This document shows, piece by piece, positions 51,383 to 63,500 of a stretch of 64,000 nt of DNA (its first letter is position 1; each line of letters opens with the position of its first letter). This DNA is from Litoditis marina. Lineage: Eukaryota; Nematoda; Chromadorea; Rhabditida; Rhabditidae. The notes under the pieces are model-generated. The model did no database searches. It had not been told where the DNA came from and was given only the letters and a program-made list of their open reading frames with translations. The stretch spans positions 248,001 to 312,000 of the forward strand of contig CAXIWQ010000095.1 of the NCBI GenBank assembly GCA_964036275.1. The letters run 5' to 3'. The position numbers and the translations under genes are program-made.

Positions 51383-54300
51383 GTCGATAACCGCGATAAT
51401 TCGTATTTTGTGGCTGTGCGCCACAGAATAGATAGTCGTATTAGGTTTTTTTAGCTGGGAGCAACATACTTGATAGCCGTATAACCTTTTTCCTGTAGCT
51501 GCACGGCAAAGAGTCAATAACCGCGTTAATTTGTCTTTTGTAACTGTGCGCCACAGAATATAGAGTCGTATTAGGTTTTCGTAGCTGGGAGCAACAGACT
51601 TGATAGCCGTATGAATTTTTTTCTGTAGCTGCAAGGCACAGAGGTAATAACCGCGTTAATTTGTCTTTTGTGGCTGTGCGCCACAGAATAGATTGTCGTA
51701 TCAGGTTTTTGTAGCTGGGAGCAACAGACTTGATAGCCGTATGAACTTTTCTATGTAGCTGCAAGCCAACAAGTCGATAACCGCGATAATTCGTATTTTG
51801 TGGCTGTGCGCCACAGAATAGATAGTCGTATTAGGTTTTTGTAGCTGGGAGCAACATATTTGATAGCCGTATAACCTTTTTCCTGTAGCTGCACGGCAAA
51901 GAGTCAATAACCGCGTTAATTTGTCTTTTGTGGCTGTGCGCCACAGAATATAAAGTCGTATTAGGTTTTTGTAGCTGGGAGCAACAGACTTGATAGCCGT
52001 ATGAACTTTTTTCTGTAGCTGCAAGGCAAAGAGGTAATAACCGCGTTAATTTGTCTTTTGTGGCTGTGCGCCACAGAATAGATTGTCGTATCAGGTTTTT
52101 GTAGCTGGGAGCAACAGACTTGATAGCCGTATGAACTTTTTTCTGTAGCTGCAAGGCAAAGAGGTAATAACCGCGTTAATTTGTCTTTTGTGGCTGTGCG
52201 CCACAGAATAGATTGTCGTATCAGGTTTTTGTAGCTGGGAGCAACAGACTTGATAGCCGTATGAACTTTTTTCTGTAGCTGCAAGGCAAAGAGGTAATAA
52301 CCGCGTTAATTTGTCTTTTGTGGCTGTGCGCCATAGGATATAAAGTCGTATTAGGTTTTTGTAGCCATGAGCAACAGACTTGATAGCCGTATAAACTTTT
52401 TTTTTGTAGCTGCAAGGCAAAAAGTCGATAACCGCGTTATATCGTATTTTGTGGCTGTGTGCCACAGAATAGATAGTTGTATTGGGTTTTTCTAGCTGGG
52501 AGCAACATACTTGATAGCCATATAAACTTTTTTCTGTAGCTGCACGGCAAAGAGTCAATAACCGCGTTAATTTGTCTTTTGTGGCTGTGCGCCACAGAAT
52601 ATAAAGTCGTATTAGGTTTTTGTAGCTGGGAGCAACAGACTTGATAGCCGTATAAACTTTTTTTCTGTAGCTGCAAGGCAAAGAGATAATAACCGCGTTA
52701 ATTTGTCTTTTGTGGCTGTGCGCCACAGAATATAAAGTCGTATTAGGTTTTTGTAGCTGGGAGCAACAGATTTGATAGCCGTATGAAATGTTCTCTGTAA
52801 CTGCGAGGCAAAGAGTCAATAACCGCGTTAATTCGTCTTTTGTGGCTGTGCGCCACAGAATATATAGTCGTATTAGGGTTTTGTAGCTGGGAGCAACAGA
52901 CTTGATAGCCGTATGATCTTTTTTCTGTAGCTGCAAGGCAAAGAGGTAATAACCGCGTTAATTTGTCTTTTGTGGCTGTGCGCCACAGGATATAAAGTCG
53001 TATTAGGTTTTTGTAGCCATGAGCAACAGACTTGATAGCCGTATAAACTTTTTTCTGTAGCTGCAAGGCAAAGAGTCGATAACCGCGTTATATCGTATTT
53101 TGTGGCTGTGTGCCACAGAATAGATAGTTGTATTGGGTTTTTCTAGCTGGGAGCAACATACTTGATAGCCATATAAACTTTTTTCTGTAGCTGCACGGCA
53201 AAGAGTCAATAACCGCGTTAATTTGTCTTTTGTGGCTGTGCGCCACAGAATATAAAGTCGTATTAGGTTTTTGTAGCTGGGAGCAACAGACTTGATAGCC
53301 GTATAAACTTTTTTTTCTGTAGCTGCAAGGCAAAGAGGTAATAACCGCGTTAATTTGTCTTTTGTGGCTGTGCGCCACAGAATATAAAGTCGTATTAGGT
53401 TTTTGTAGCTGGGAGCAACAGATTTGATAGCCGTATGAAATGTTCTCTGTAACTGCAAGGCAAAGAGTCAATAACCGCGTTAATTTGTATTTTGTGGCTG
53501 TGCGCCACAGAATATAAAGTCGTATTATGTTTTTGTAGTTGGAAGAAACAGACTTGATAGCCGTATGATTTTTTTTGTAGCTGCAAGTCAAAATGTCAAT
53601 AACCGCGTTAATTCGTCTTTGTGGCTGTGCGCCACAGAATATATTGTCGTATTAGGTTTTTGTAGCTGGGAGCAACAGATTTGATAGCCGTATGAAATAT
53701 TCTCTGTAACTGCGAGGCAAAGAGTCAATAACCGCGTTAATTCGTCTTTTGTGGCTGTGCGCCACAGAATATATAGTCGTATTAGGTTTTTGTAGCTGGG
53801 AGCAACAGACTTGATAGCCGTATGAACTTTTCTCTGTAGCTGCAAGCCAACAAGTCGATAACCGCGATAATTTGTATTTTGTGGCTGTGCGCCACAGAAT
53901 AGATTGTCGTATTAGGTTTTTGTAGCTGGGAGCAACAGATTTGATAGCCGTATGAACTGTTCTCTGTAGCTGCAAGGCAAAGAGTCGATAACCGCGTCAA
54001 TTCGTATTTTGTGGCTGTGCGCCACAGAATAGATAGTCGTATTAGGTTTTTGTAGCTGGGAGCAACATACTTGGTAGCCGTATAACCTTTTTCCTGTAGC
54101 TGCACGGCAAAGAGTCAATAACCGCGTTAATTTGTCTTTTGTGGCTGTGCGCCACAGAATATAAAGTCGTATTAGGTTTTTGTAGCTGGGAGCAACAGAC
54201 TTGATGGCCGTATGAACTTTTTTCTGTAGCTGCAAGGCAAAGAAGTAATAACCGCGTTAATTTGTCTTTTGTGGCTGTGCGCCACAGAATAGATTGTCGT

Positions 54301-55873
54301 ATCAGGTTTTTGTAGCTGGGAGCAACAGACTTGATAGCCGTATGAACTTTTCTCTGTAGCTGCAAGCCAACAAGTCGATAACCGCGATATTTCGTGTTTT
54401 GTGGCTGTGCGCCACATAATAGATTGTCGTATTAGGTTTTTGTAGCTGGGAGCAACAGATTTGATAGCCGTATGAACTGTTCTCTGTAGCTGCAAGGCAA
54501 AGAGTCGATAACCGCGTTAATTCGTATTTTGTGGCTGTGCGCCACAGAATAGATAGTCGTATCAGGTTTTTGTAGCTGGGAGCAACATACTTGATAGCCG
54601 TATAACCTTTTTCCTGTAGCTGCACGGCAAAGAGTCAATAACCGCGTTAATTTGTCTTTTGTGGCTGTGCGCCACAGAATATAAAGTCGTATTAGGTTTT
54701 TGTAGCTGGGAGCAACAGACTTGATAGCCGTATGAACTTTTTTCTGTAGCTGCAAGGCAAAGAGGTAATAACCGCGTTAATTTGTCTTTTGTGGCTGTGC
54801 GCCACAGAATAGATTGTCGTATCAGGTTTTTGTAGCTGGGAGCAACATACTTGATAGCCGTATGAACTTTTTTCTGTAGCTGCAAGGCAAAGAGGTAATA
54901 ACCGCGTTAATTTGTCTTTTGTGGCTGTGCGCCACAGGATATAAAGTCGTATTAGGTTTTTGTAGCCATGAGCAACAGACTTGATAGCCGTATGAACTTT
55001 TTTCTGTAGCTGCAAGGCAAAGAGTCGATAACCGCGTTATATCGTATTTTGTGGCTGTGTGCCACAGAATAGATAGTTGTATTGGGTTTTTCTAGCTGGG
55101 AGCAACATACTTGATAGCCATATAAACTGTTTTCTGTAGCTGCACGGCAAAGAGTCAATAACCGCGTTAATTTGTCTTTTGTGGCTGTGCGCCACAGAAT
55201 ATAAAGTCGTATTAGGTTTTTGTAGCTGGGAGCAACAGACTTGATAGCCGTATAAATTTTTTTCCTGTAGCTGCAAGGCAAAGAGGTAATAACCGCGTTA
55301 ATTTGTCTTTTGTGGCTGTGCGCCACAGAATATAAAGTCGTATTAGGTTTTTGTAGCTGGGAGCAACAGATTTGATAGCCGTATGAAATGTTCTCTGTAA
55401 CTGCAAGGCAAAGAGTCAATAACCGCGTTAATTTGTATTTTGTGGCTGTGCGCCACAGAATATAAAGTCGTATTATGTTTTTGTAGTTGGAAGCAACAGA
55501 CTTGATAGCCGTATAAACTTTTTTTCTGTAGCTGCAAGGCAAAGAGGTAATAACCGCGTTAATTTGTCTTTTGTGGCTGTGCGCCACAGAATAGATTGTC
55601 GTATCAGGTTTTTGTAGCTGGGAGCAACAGACTTGATGGCGGTATGAACTTTTTTCTGTAGCTGCAAGGCAAAGAAGTAATAACCGCGTTAATTTGTCTT
55701 TTGTGGCTGTGCGCCACAGAATAGATTGTCGTATCAGGTTTTTGTAGCTGGGAGCAACAGACTTGATAGCCGTATGAACTTTTCTCTGTAGCTGCAAGCC
55801 AACAAGTCGATAACCGCGATATTTCGTGTTTTGTGGCTGTGCGACACAGAATAGATTGTCGTATTAGGTTTTT

Positions 55874-56003
55874 GTAGCTGGGAGCAACAGATTTGATAGC
55901 CGTATGAACTGTTCTCTGTAGCTGCAAGGCAAAGAGTCGATAACCGCGTTAATTCGTATTTTGTGGCTGTGCGCCACAGAATAGATAGTCGTATCAGGTT
56001 TTT
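55874..56003 (+). repeat. Representative 130 bp monomer (three ~43 bp sub-units)
   Basis: A clean monomer chosen to define the unit. Sub-unit A is 55,874-55,917 (44 bp), B is 55,918-55,962 (45 bp) and C is 55,963-56,003 (41 bp). Each begins GTAGCTG or GTGGCTG, and the first 36 bases of the three align without any gap. Counting by eye, A/B match at 24 of 36, A/C at 26 and B/C at 21, and 20 columns are identical in all three, including GT.GCTG at columns 1-7, AGA or AGA-like bases at 16-18, GATA-like bases at 22-25 and CG at 28-29. A T-rich tail of 8, 9 and 5 bases follows each core. The monomer is therefore a fixed, diverged trimer of an older short repeat. Confidence 0.9.
55959..55981 (+). 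other. Conserved dyad (hairpin-capable) box in sub-unit C, representative copy
   Basis: Left arm TTTTGTGGC (55,959-55,967), loop TGTGC, right arm GCCACAGAA (55,973-55,981). The arms pair over 9 positions with one G-T wobble; the inner TGTGGC/GCCACA is a perfect 6 bp inverted repeat. The box recurs in almost every monomer with very little variation, while the T tracts and sub-unit B vary freely around it. Occasional variants change one arm or the loop, for example GTGGTTGTGCGCCAC near 5,302 and GTGTGCCAC near 3,226. Dyads of this kind in satellites can be protein-binding sites or extruded hairpins; no role is demonstrated here. Confidence 0.75.
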
Positions 56004-57599
56004 GTAGCTGGGAGCAACATACTTGATAGCCGTATAACCTTTTTCCTGTAGCTGCACGGCAAAGAGTCAATAACCGCGTTAATTTGTCTTTTGTGGCTGT
56101 GCGCCACAGAATATAAAGTCGTATTAGGTTTTTGTAGCTGGGAGCAACAGACTTGATAGCCGTATGAACTTTTTTCTGTAGCTGCAAGGCAAAGAGGTAA
56201 TAACCGCGTTAATTTGTCTTTTGTGGCTGTGCGCCACAGAATAGATTGTCGTATCAGGTTTTTGTAGCTGGGAGCAACATACTTGATAGCCGTATGAACT
56301 TTTTTCTGTAGCTGCAAGGCAAAGAGGTAATAACCGCGTTAATTTGTCTTTTGTGGCTGTGCGCCACAGGATATAAAGTCGTATTAGGTTTTTGTAGCCA
56401 TGAGCAACAGACTTGATAGCCGTATAAACTTTTTTCTGTAGCTGCAAGGCAAAGAGTCGATAACCGCGTTATATCGTATTTTGTGGCTGTGTGCCACAGA
56501 ATAGATAGTTGTATTGGGTTTTTCTAGCTGGGAGCAACATACTTGATAGCCATATAAACTTTTTTCTGTAGCTGCACGGCAAAGAGTCAATAACCGCGTT
56601 AATTTGTCTTTTGTGGCTGTGCGCCACAGAATATAAAGTCGTATTAGGTTTTTGTAGCTGGGAGCAACAGACTTGATAGCCGTATAAATTTTTTTCCTGT
56701 AGCTGCAAGGCAAAGAGGTAATAACCGCGTTAATTTGTCTTTTGTGGCTGTGCGCCACAGAATATAAAGTCGTATTAGGTTTTTGTAGCTGGGAGCAACA
56801 GATTTGATAGCCGTATGAAATGTTCTCTGTAACTGCAAGGCAAAGAGTCAATAACCGCGTTAATTTGTATTTTGTGGCTGTGCGCCACAGAATATAAAGT
56901 CGTATTATGTTTTTGTAGTTGGAAGCAACAGACTTGATAGCCGTATGATTTTTTTGTAGCTGCAAGTCAAAATGTCAATAACCGCGTTAATTCGTCTTTG
57001 TGGCTGTGCGCCACAGAATAGATTGTCGTATCAGGTTTTTGTAGCTGGGAGCAACAGACTTGATAGCCGTATGAACTTTTTTCTGTAGCTGCAAGGCAAA
57101 GAGGTAATAACCGCGTTAATTTGTCTTTTGTGGCTGTGCGCCACAGGATATAAAGTCGTATTAGGTTTTTGTAGCCATGAGCAACAGACTTGATAGCCGT
57201 ATAAACTTTTTTCTGTAGCTGCAAGGCAAAGAGTCGATAACCGCGTTATATCGTATTTTGTGGCTGTGTGCCACAGAATAGATAGTTGTATTGGGTTTTT
57301 CTAGCTGGGAACAACATACTTGATAGCCATATAAACTTTTTTCTGTAGCTGCACGGCAAAGAGTCAATAACCGCGTTAATTTGTCTTTTGTGGCTGTGCG
57401 CCACAGAATATGAAGTCGTATTAGGTTTTTGTAGCTGGGAGCAACAGACTTGATAGCCGTATAAACTTTTTTTCTGTAGCTGCAAGGCAAAGAGGTAATA
57501 ACCGCGTTAATTTGTCTTTTGTGGCTGTGCGCCACAGAATAGATTGTCGTATCAGGTTTTTGTAGCTGGGAGCAACAGACTTGATAGCCGTATAAACTT

Positions 57600-60500
57600 T
57601 TCTCTGTAGCTGCAAGCCAACAAGTCGATAACCGCGATAATTCGGTATTTTGTGGCTGTGCGCCACAGAATAGATTGTCGTATTAGGTTTTTTGTAGCTG
57701 GGAGCAACATACTTGATAGCCGTATGAACTTTTTTCTGTAGCTGCAAGGCAAAGAGGTAATAACCGCGTTAATTTGTCTTTTGTGGCTGTGCGCCACAGG
57801 ATATAAAGTCGTATTAGGTTTTTGTAGCCATGAGCAACAGACTTGATAGCCGTATAAACTTTTTTCTGTAGCTGCACGGCAAAGAGTCAATAACCGCGTT
57901 AATTTGTCTTTTGTGGCTGTGCGCCACAGAATATAAAGTCGTATTAGGTTTTGTAGCTGGGAGCAACAGACTTGATAGCCGTATAAATTTTTTTCCTGTA
58001 GCTGCAAGCAAAGAGGTAATAACCGCGTTAATTTGTCTTTTGTGGCTGTGCGCCACAGAATATAAAGTCGTATTAGGTTTTTGTAGCTGGGAGCAACAGA
58101 TTTGATAGCCGTATGAAATGTTCTCTGTAACTGCAAGGCAAAGAGTCAATAACCGCGTTAATTTGTATTTTGTGGCTGTGCGCCACAGAATATAAAGTCG
58201 TATTATGTTTTTGTAGTTGGAAGCAACAGACTTGATAGCCGTATGATTTTTTTGTAGCTGCAAGTCAAAATGTCAATAACCGCGTTAATTCGTCTTTGTG
58301 GCTGTGCGCCACAGAAATAGATTGTCGTATCAGGTTTTTGTAGCTGGGAGCAACAGACTTGATAGCCGTATGAACTTTTTTCTGTAGCTGCAAGGCAAAG
58401 AGGTAATAACCGCGTTAATTTGTCTTTTGTGGCTGTGCGCCACAGGATATAAAGTCGTATTAGGTTTTTGTAGCCATGAGCAACAGACTTGATAGCCGTA
58501 TAAACTTTTTTCTGTAGCTGCAAGGCAAAGAGTCGATAACCGCGTTATATCGTATTTTGTGGCTGTGTGCCACAGAATAGATAGTTGTATTGGGTTTTTC
58601 TAGCTGGGAACAACATACTTGATAGCCATATAACTTTTTTCTGTAGCTGCACGGCAAAGAGTCAATAACCGCGTTAATTTGTCTTTTGTGGCTGTGCGCC
58701 ACAGAATATGAAGTCGTATTAGGTTTTTGTAGCTGGGAGCAACAGACTTGATAGCCGTATAAACTTTTTTTCTGTAGCTGCAAGGCAAAGAGGTAATAAC
58801 CGCGTTAATTTGTCTTTTGTGGCTGTGCGCCACAGAATAGATTGTCGTATCAGGTTTTTGTAGCTGGGAGCAACAGACTTGATAGCCGTATAAACTTTTC
58901 TCTGTAGCTGCAAGCCAACAAGTCGATAACCGCGATAATTCGTATTTTGTGGCTGTGCGCCACAGAATAGATTGTCGTATTAGGTTTTTGTAGCTGGGAG
59001 CAACAGATTTGATAGCCGTATGAACTGTTCTTTGTAGCTGCAAGGCAAAGAGTCGATAACCGCGTTAATTCGTATTTTGTGGCTGTGCGCCACAGAATAG
59101 ATAGTCGTATTAGGTTTTTGTAGCTGGAAGCAACATATTTGATAGCCGTATAACCTTTTTTCTGTAGCTGCACGGCAAAGAGTCAATAACCGCGTTAATT
59201 TGTCTTTTGTGGTTGTGCGCCACAGAATATACAGTCGTATTAGGTTTTTGTAGCTGGGAGCAACAGACTTGATAGCCGTATGAACTTTTTTTCTGTAGCT
59301 GCAAGGCAAAGAGGTAATAACCGCGTTAATTTGTCTTTTGTGGCTGTGCGCCACAGAATAGATTGTCGTATCAGGTTTTTGTAGCTGGGAGCAACAGACT
59401 TGATAGCCGTATGAACTTTTTTCTGTAGCTGCAAGGCAAAGAGGTAATAACCGCGTTAATTTGTCTTTTGTGGCTGTGCGCCATAGGATATAAAGTCGTA
59501 TTAGGTTTTTGTAGCCATGATCAACAGACTTGATAGCCGTTTAAACTTTTTTCTGTAGCTGCAAGGCAAAGAGTCGATAACCGCGTTATATCGTATTTTG
59601 TGGCTGTGTGCCACAGAATAGATAGTTGTATTGGGTTTTTCTAGCTGGGAGCAACATACTTGATAGCCATATAAACTTTTTTCTGTAGCTGCACGGCAAA
59701 GAGTCAATAACCGCGTTAATTTGTCTTTTGTGGCTGTGCGCCACAGAATATAAAGTCGTATTAGGTTTTTGTAGCTGGGAGCAACATACTTGATAGCCGT
59801 ATAAACTTTTTTCTGTAGCTGCAAGGCAAAGAGGTAATAACCGCGTTAATTTGTCTTTTGTGGCTGTGCGCCACAGAATATAAAGTCGTATTAGGTTTTT
59901 GTAGCTGGGAGCAACAGATTTGATAGCCGTATGAAATGTTCTCTGTAACTGCAAGGCAAAGAGTCAATAACCGCGTTAATTTGTATTTTGTGGCTGTGCG
60001 CCACAGAATATAAAGTCGTATTATGTTTTTGTAGTTGGAAGCAACAGACTTGATAGCCGTATGATTTTTTTTTGTAGCTGCAAGTCAAAATGTCAATAAC
60101 CGCGTTAATTCGTCTTTGTGGCTGTGCGCCTCAGAATAGATTGTCGTATTAGGTTTTTGTAGCTGGGAGCAACAGATTTGATAGCCGTATGAAATGTTCT
60201 CTGTAACTGCGAGGCAAAGAGTCAATAACCGCGTTAATTCGTCTTTTGTGGCTGTGCGCCACAGAATATATAGTCGTATTAGGTTTTTGTAGCTGGGAGC
60301 AACAAACTTGATAGCCGTATGAACTACTTTTCTCTGTAGCTGCAAGCCAACAAGTCGATAACCGCGATAATTTGTATTTTGTGGCTGTGCGCCACAGAAT
60401 AGATTGTCGTATTAGGTTTTTGTAGCTGGGAGCAACAGATTTGATAGCCGTATGAACTGTCTCTGTAGCTGCAAGGCAAAGAGTCGATAACCGCGTCAAT

Positions 60501-63500
60501 TCGTATTTTGTGGCTGTGCGCCACAGAATAGATAGTCGTATTAGGTTTTTGTAGCTGGGAGCAACATACTTGGTAGCCGTATAACCTTTTTCCTGTAGCT
60601 GCACGGCAAAGAGTCAATAACCGCGTTAATTTGTCTTTTTGTGGCTGTGCGCCACAGAATAGATTGTCGTATTAGGTTTTTGTAGCTGGGAGCAACAGAT
60701 TTGATAGCCGTATGAAATATTCTCTGTAACTGCGAGGCAAAGAGTCAATAACCGCGTTAATTCGTCTTTTGTGGCTGTGCGCCACAGAATATATAGTCGT
60801 ATTAGGTTTTTGTAGCTGGGAGCAACAGACTTGATAGCCGTATGAACTGTTCTCTGTAGCTGCAAGGCAAAGAGGTAATAACCGCTTTAATTTGTCTTTT
60901 GTGGCTGTGCGCCACAGAATATAAAGTCGTATTAGGTTTTTGTAGCTGGGAGCAACAGATTTGATAGCCGTATTAAATGTTCTCTGTAACTGCAAGGCAA
61001 AGAGTCAATAACCGCGTTAATTTGTATTTTGTGGCTGTGCGCCACAGAATATAAAGTCGTATTATGTTTTTGTAGTTGGAAGCAACAGACTTGATAGCCG
61101 TATGATTTTTTTTTGTAGCTGCAAGTCAAAATGTCAATAACCGCGTTAATTCGTCTTTGTGGCTGTGCGCCTCAGAATAGATTGTCGTATTAGGTTTTTG
61201 TAGCTGGGAGCAACAGATTTGATAGCCGTATGAAATGTTCTCTGTAACTGCGAGGCAAAGAGTCAATAACCGCGTTAATTCGTCTTTTGTGGCTGTGCGC
61301 CACAGAATAGATAGTCGTATTAGGTTTTTTGTAGCTGGGAGCAACATACTTGGTAGCCGTATAACCTTTTTCCTGTAGCTGCACGGCAAAGAGTCAATAA
61401 CCGCGTTAATTTGTCTTTTGTGGCTGTGCGCCACAGAATAGATTGTCGTATTAGGTTTTTGTAGCTGGGAGCAACAGATTTGATAGCCGTATGAAATATT
61501 CTCTGTAACTGCGAGGCAAAGAGTCAATAACCGCGTTAATTCGTCTTTTGTGGCTGTGCGCCACAGAATATATAGTCGTATTAGGTTTTTGTAGCTGGGA
61601 GCAACAGACTTGATAGCCGTATGAACTGTTCTCTGTAGCTGCAAGGCAAAGAGTCGATAACCGCGATAATTCGTATTTTGTGGCTGTGCGCCACAGAATA
61701 GATAGTCGTATTAGGTTTTTTTAGCTGGGGAGCAACATACTTGATAGCCGTATAACCTTTTTCCTGTAGCTGCACGGCAAAGAGTCAATAACCGCGTTAA
61801 TTTGTCTTTTGTAACTGTGCGCCACAGAATATAGGAGTCGTATTAGGTTTTCGTAGCTGGGAGCAACAGACTTGATAGCCGTATGAATTTTTTTCTGTAG
61901 CTGCAAGGCACAGAGGTAATAACCGCGTTAATTTGTCTTTTGTGGCTGTGCGCCACAGAATAGATTGTCGTATCAGGTTTTTGTAGCTGGGAGCAACAGA
62001 CTTGATAGCCGTATGAACTTTTCTATGTAGCTGCAAGCCAACAAGTCGATAACCGCGATAATTCGTATTTTGTGGCTGTGCGCCACAGAATAGATATTCG
62101 TATTAGGGTTTTTGTAGCTGGGAGCAACATATTTGATAGCCGTATAACCTTTTTCCTGTAGCTGCACGGCAAAGAGTCAATAACCGTGTTAATTTGTCTT
62201 TTGTGGCTGTGCGCCACAGAATATAAAGTCGTATTAGGTTTTTGTAGCTGGGAGCAACAGACTTGATAGCCGTATGAACTTTTTTCTGTAGCTGCAAGGC
62301 AAAGAGGTAATAACCGCGTTAATTTGTCTTTTGTGGCTGTGCGCCACAGAATAGATTGTCGTATCAGGTTTTTGTAGCTGGGAGCAACAGACTTGATAGC
62401 CGTATGAACTTTTTTCTGTAGCTGCAAGGCAAAGAGGTAATAACCGCGTTAATTTGTCTTTTGTGGATGTGCGCCACAGAATAGATTGTCGTATCAGGTT
62501 TTTGTAGCTGGGAGCAACAGACTTGATAGCCGTATGAACTTTTTTCTGTAGCTGCAAGGCAAAGAGGTAATAACCGCGTTAATTTGTCTTTTGTGGCTGT
62601 GCGCCATAGGATATAAAGTCGTATTAGGTTTTTGTAGCCATGAGCAACAGACTTGATAGCCGTATAAACTTTTTTTTGTAGCTGCAAGGCAAAAAGTCGA
62701 TAACCGCGTTATATCGTATTTTGTGGCTGTGTGCCACAGAATAGATAGTTGTATTGGGTTTTTCTAGCTGGGAGCAACATACTTGATAGCCATATAAACT
62801 TTTTTCTGTAGCTGCACGGCAAAGAGTCAATAACCGCGTTTAATTTGTCTTTTGTGGCTGTGCGCCACAGAATATAAAGTCGTATTAGGTTTTTGGTAGC
62901 TGGGAGCAACAGACTTGATAGCCGTATAAACTTTTTTTCTGTAGCTGCAAGGCAAAGAGATAATAACCGCGTTAATTTGTCTTTTGTGGCTGTGCGCCAC
63001 AGAATATAAAGTCGTATTAGGTTTTTGTAGCTGGGAGCAACAGATTTGATAGCCGTATGAAATGTTCTCTGTAACTGCGAGGCAAAGAGTCAATAACCGC
63101 GTTAATTCGTCTTTTGTGGCTGTGCGCCACAGAATATATAGTCGTATTAGGGTTTTGTAGCTGGGAGCAACAGACTTGATAGCCGTATGAACTTTTCTCT
63201 GTAGCTGCAAGCAACAAGTCGATAACCGCGATAATTTGTATTTTGTGGCTGTGCGCCACAGAATAGATTGTCGTATTAGGGTTTTTGTAGCTGGGAGCAA
63301 CAGATTTGATAGCCGTATGAACTGTTCTCTGTAGCTGCAAGGCAAAGAGTCGATAACCGCGTCAATTCGTATTTTGTGGCTGTGCGCCACAGAATAGATA
63401 GTCGTATTAGGTTTTTGTAGCTGGGAGCAACATACTTGGTAGCCGTATAACCTTTTTCCTGTAGCTGCACGGCAAAGAGTCAATAACCGCGTTAATTCGT

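Larger units (their letters stand above)
54175..56945. repeat. 1,432 bp (11-monomer) tandem duplication, second copy slightly short
   Basis: Copy 1 is about 54,175-55,606 and copy 2 about 55,607-56,945. The offset is 1,432 bp. Shared features are TTGATGGCC/GGTATG near 54,203 and 55,635, the CCACAGGATA marker monomer (GTAGCC at 54,962 and 56,394) and TATAAATTTTTTTCCTG (55,252 and 56,684). The right part of copy 1 (55,513-55,606) is absent from copy 2, which instead passes into GTATGATTTTTTTGTAG at 56,944. Confidence 0.8.

Noticed and set aside
57911..58105. The only plus-strand open frame of more than 60 codons
   Set aside because: It spans two one-base deletions (near 57,951 and 58,008) that remove the usual stop register; it lies in the indel-rich stretch and is ordinary monomer sequence.
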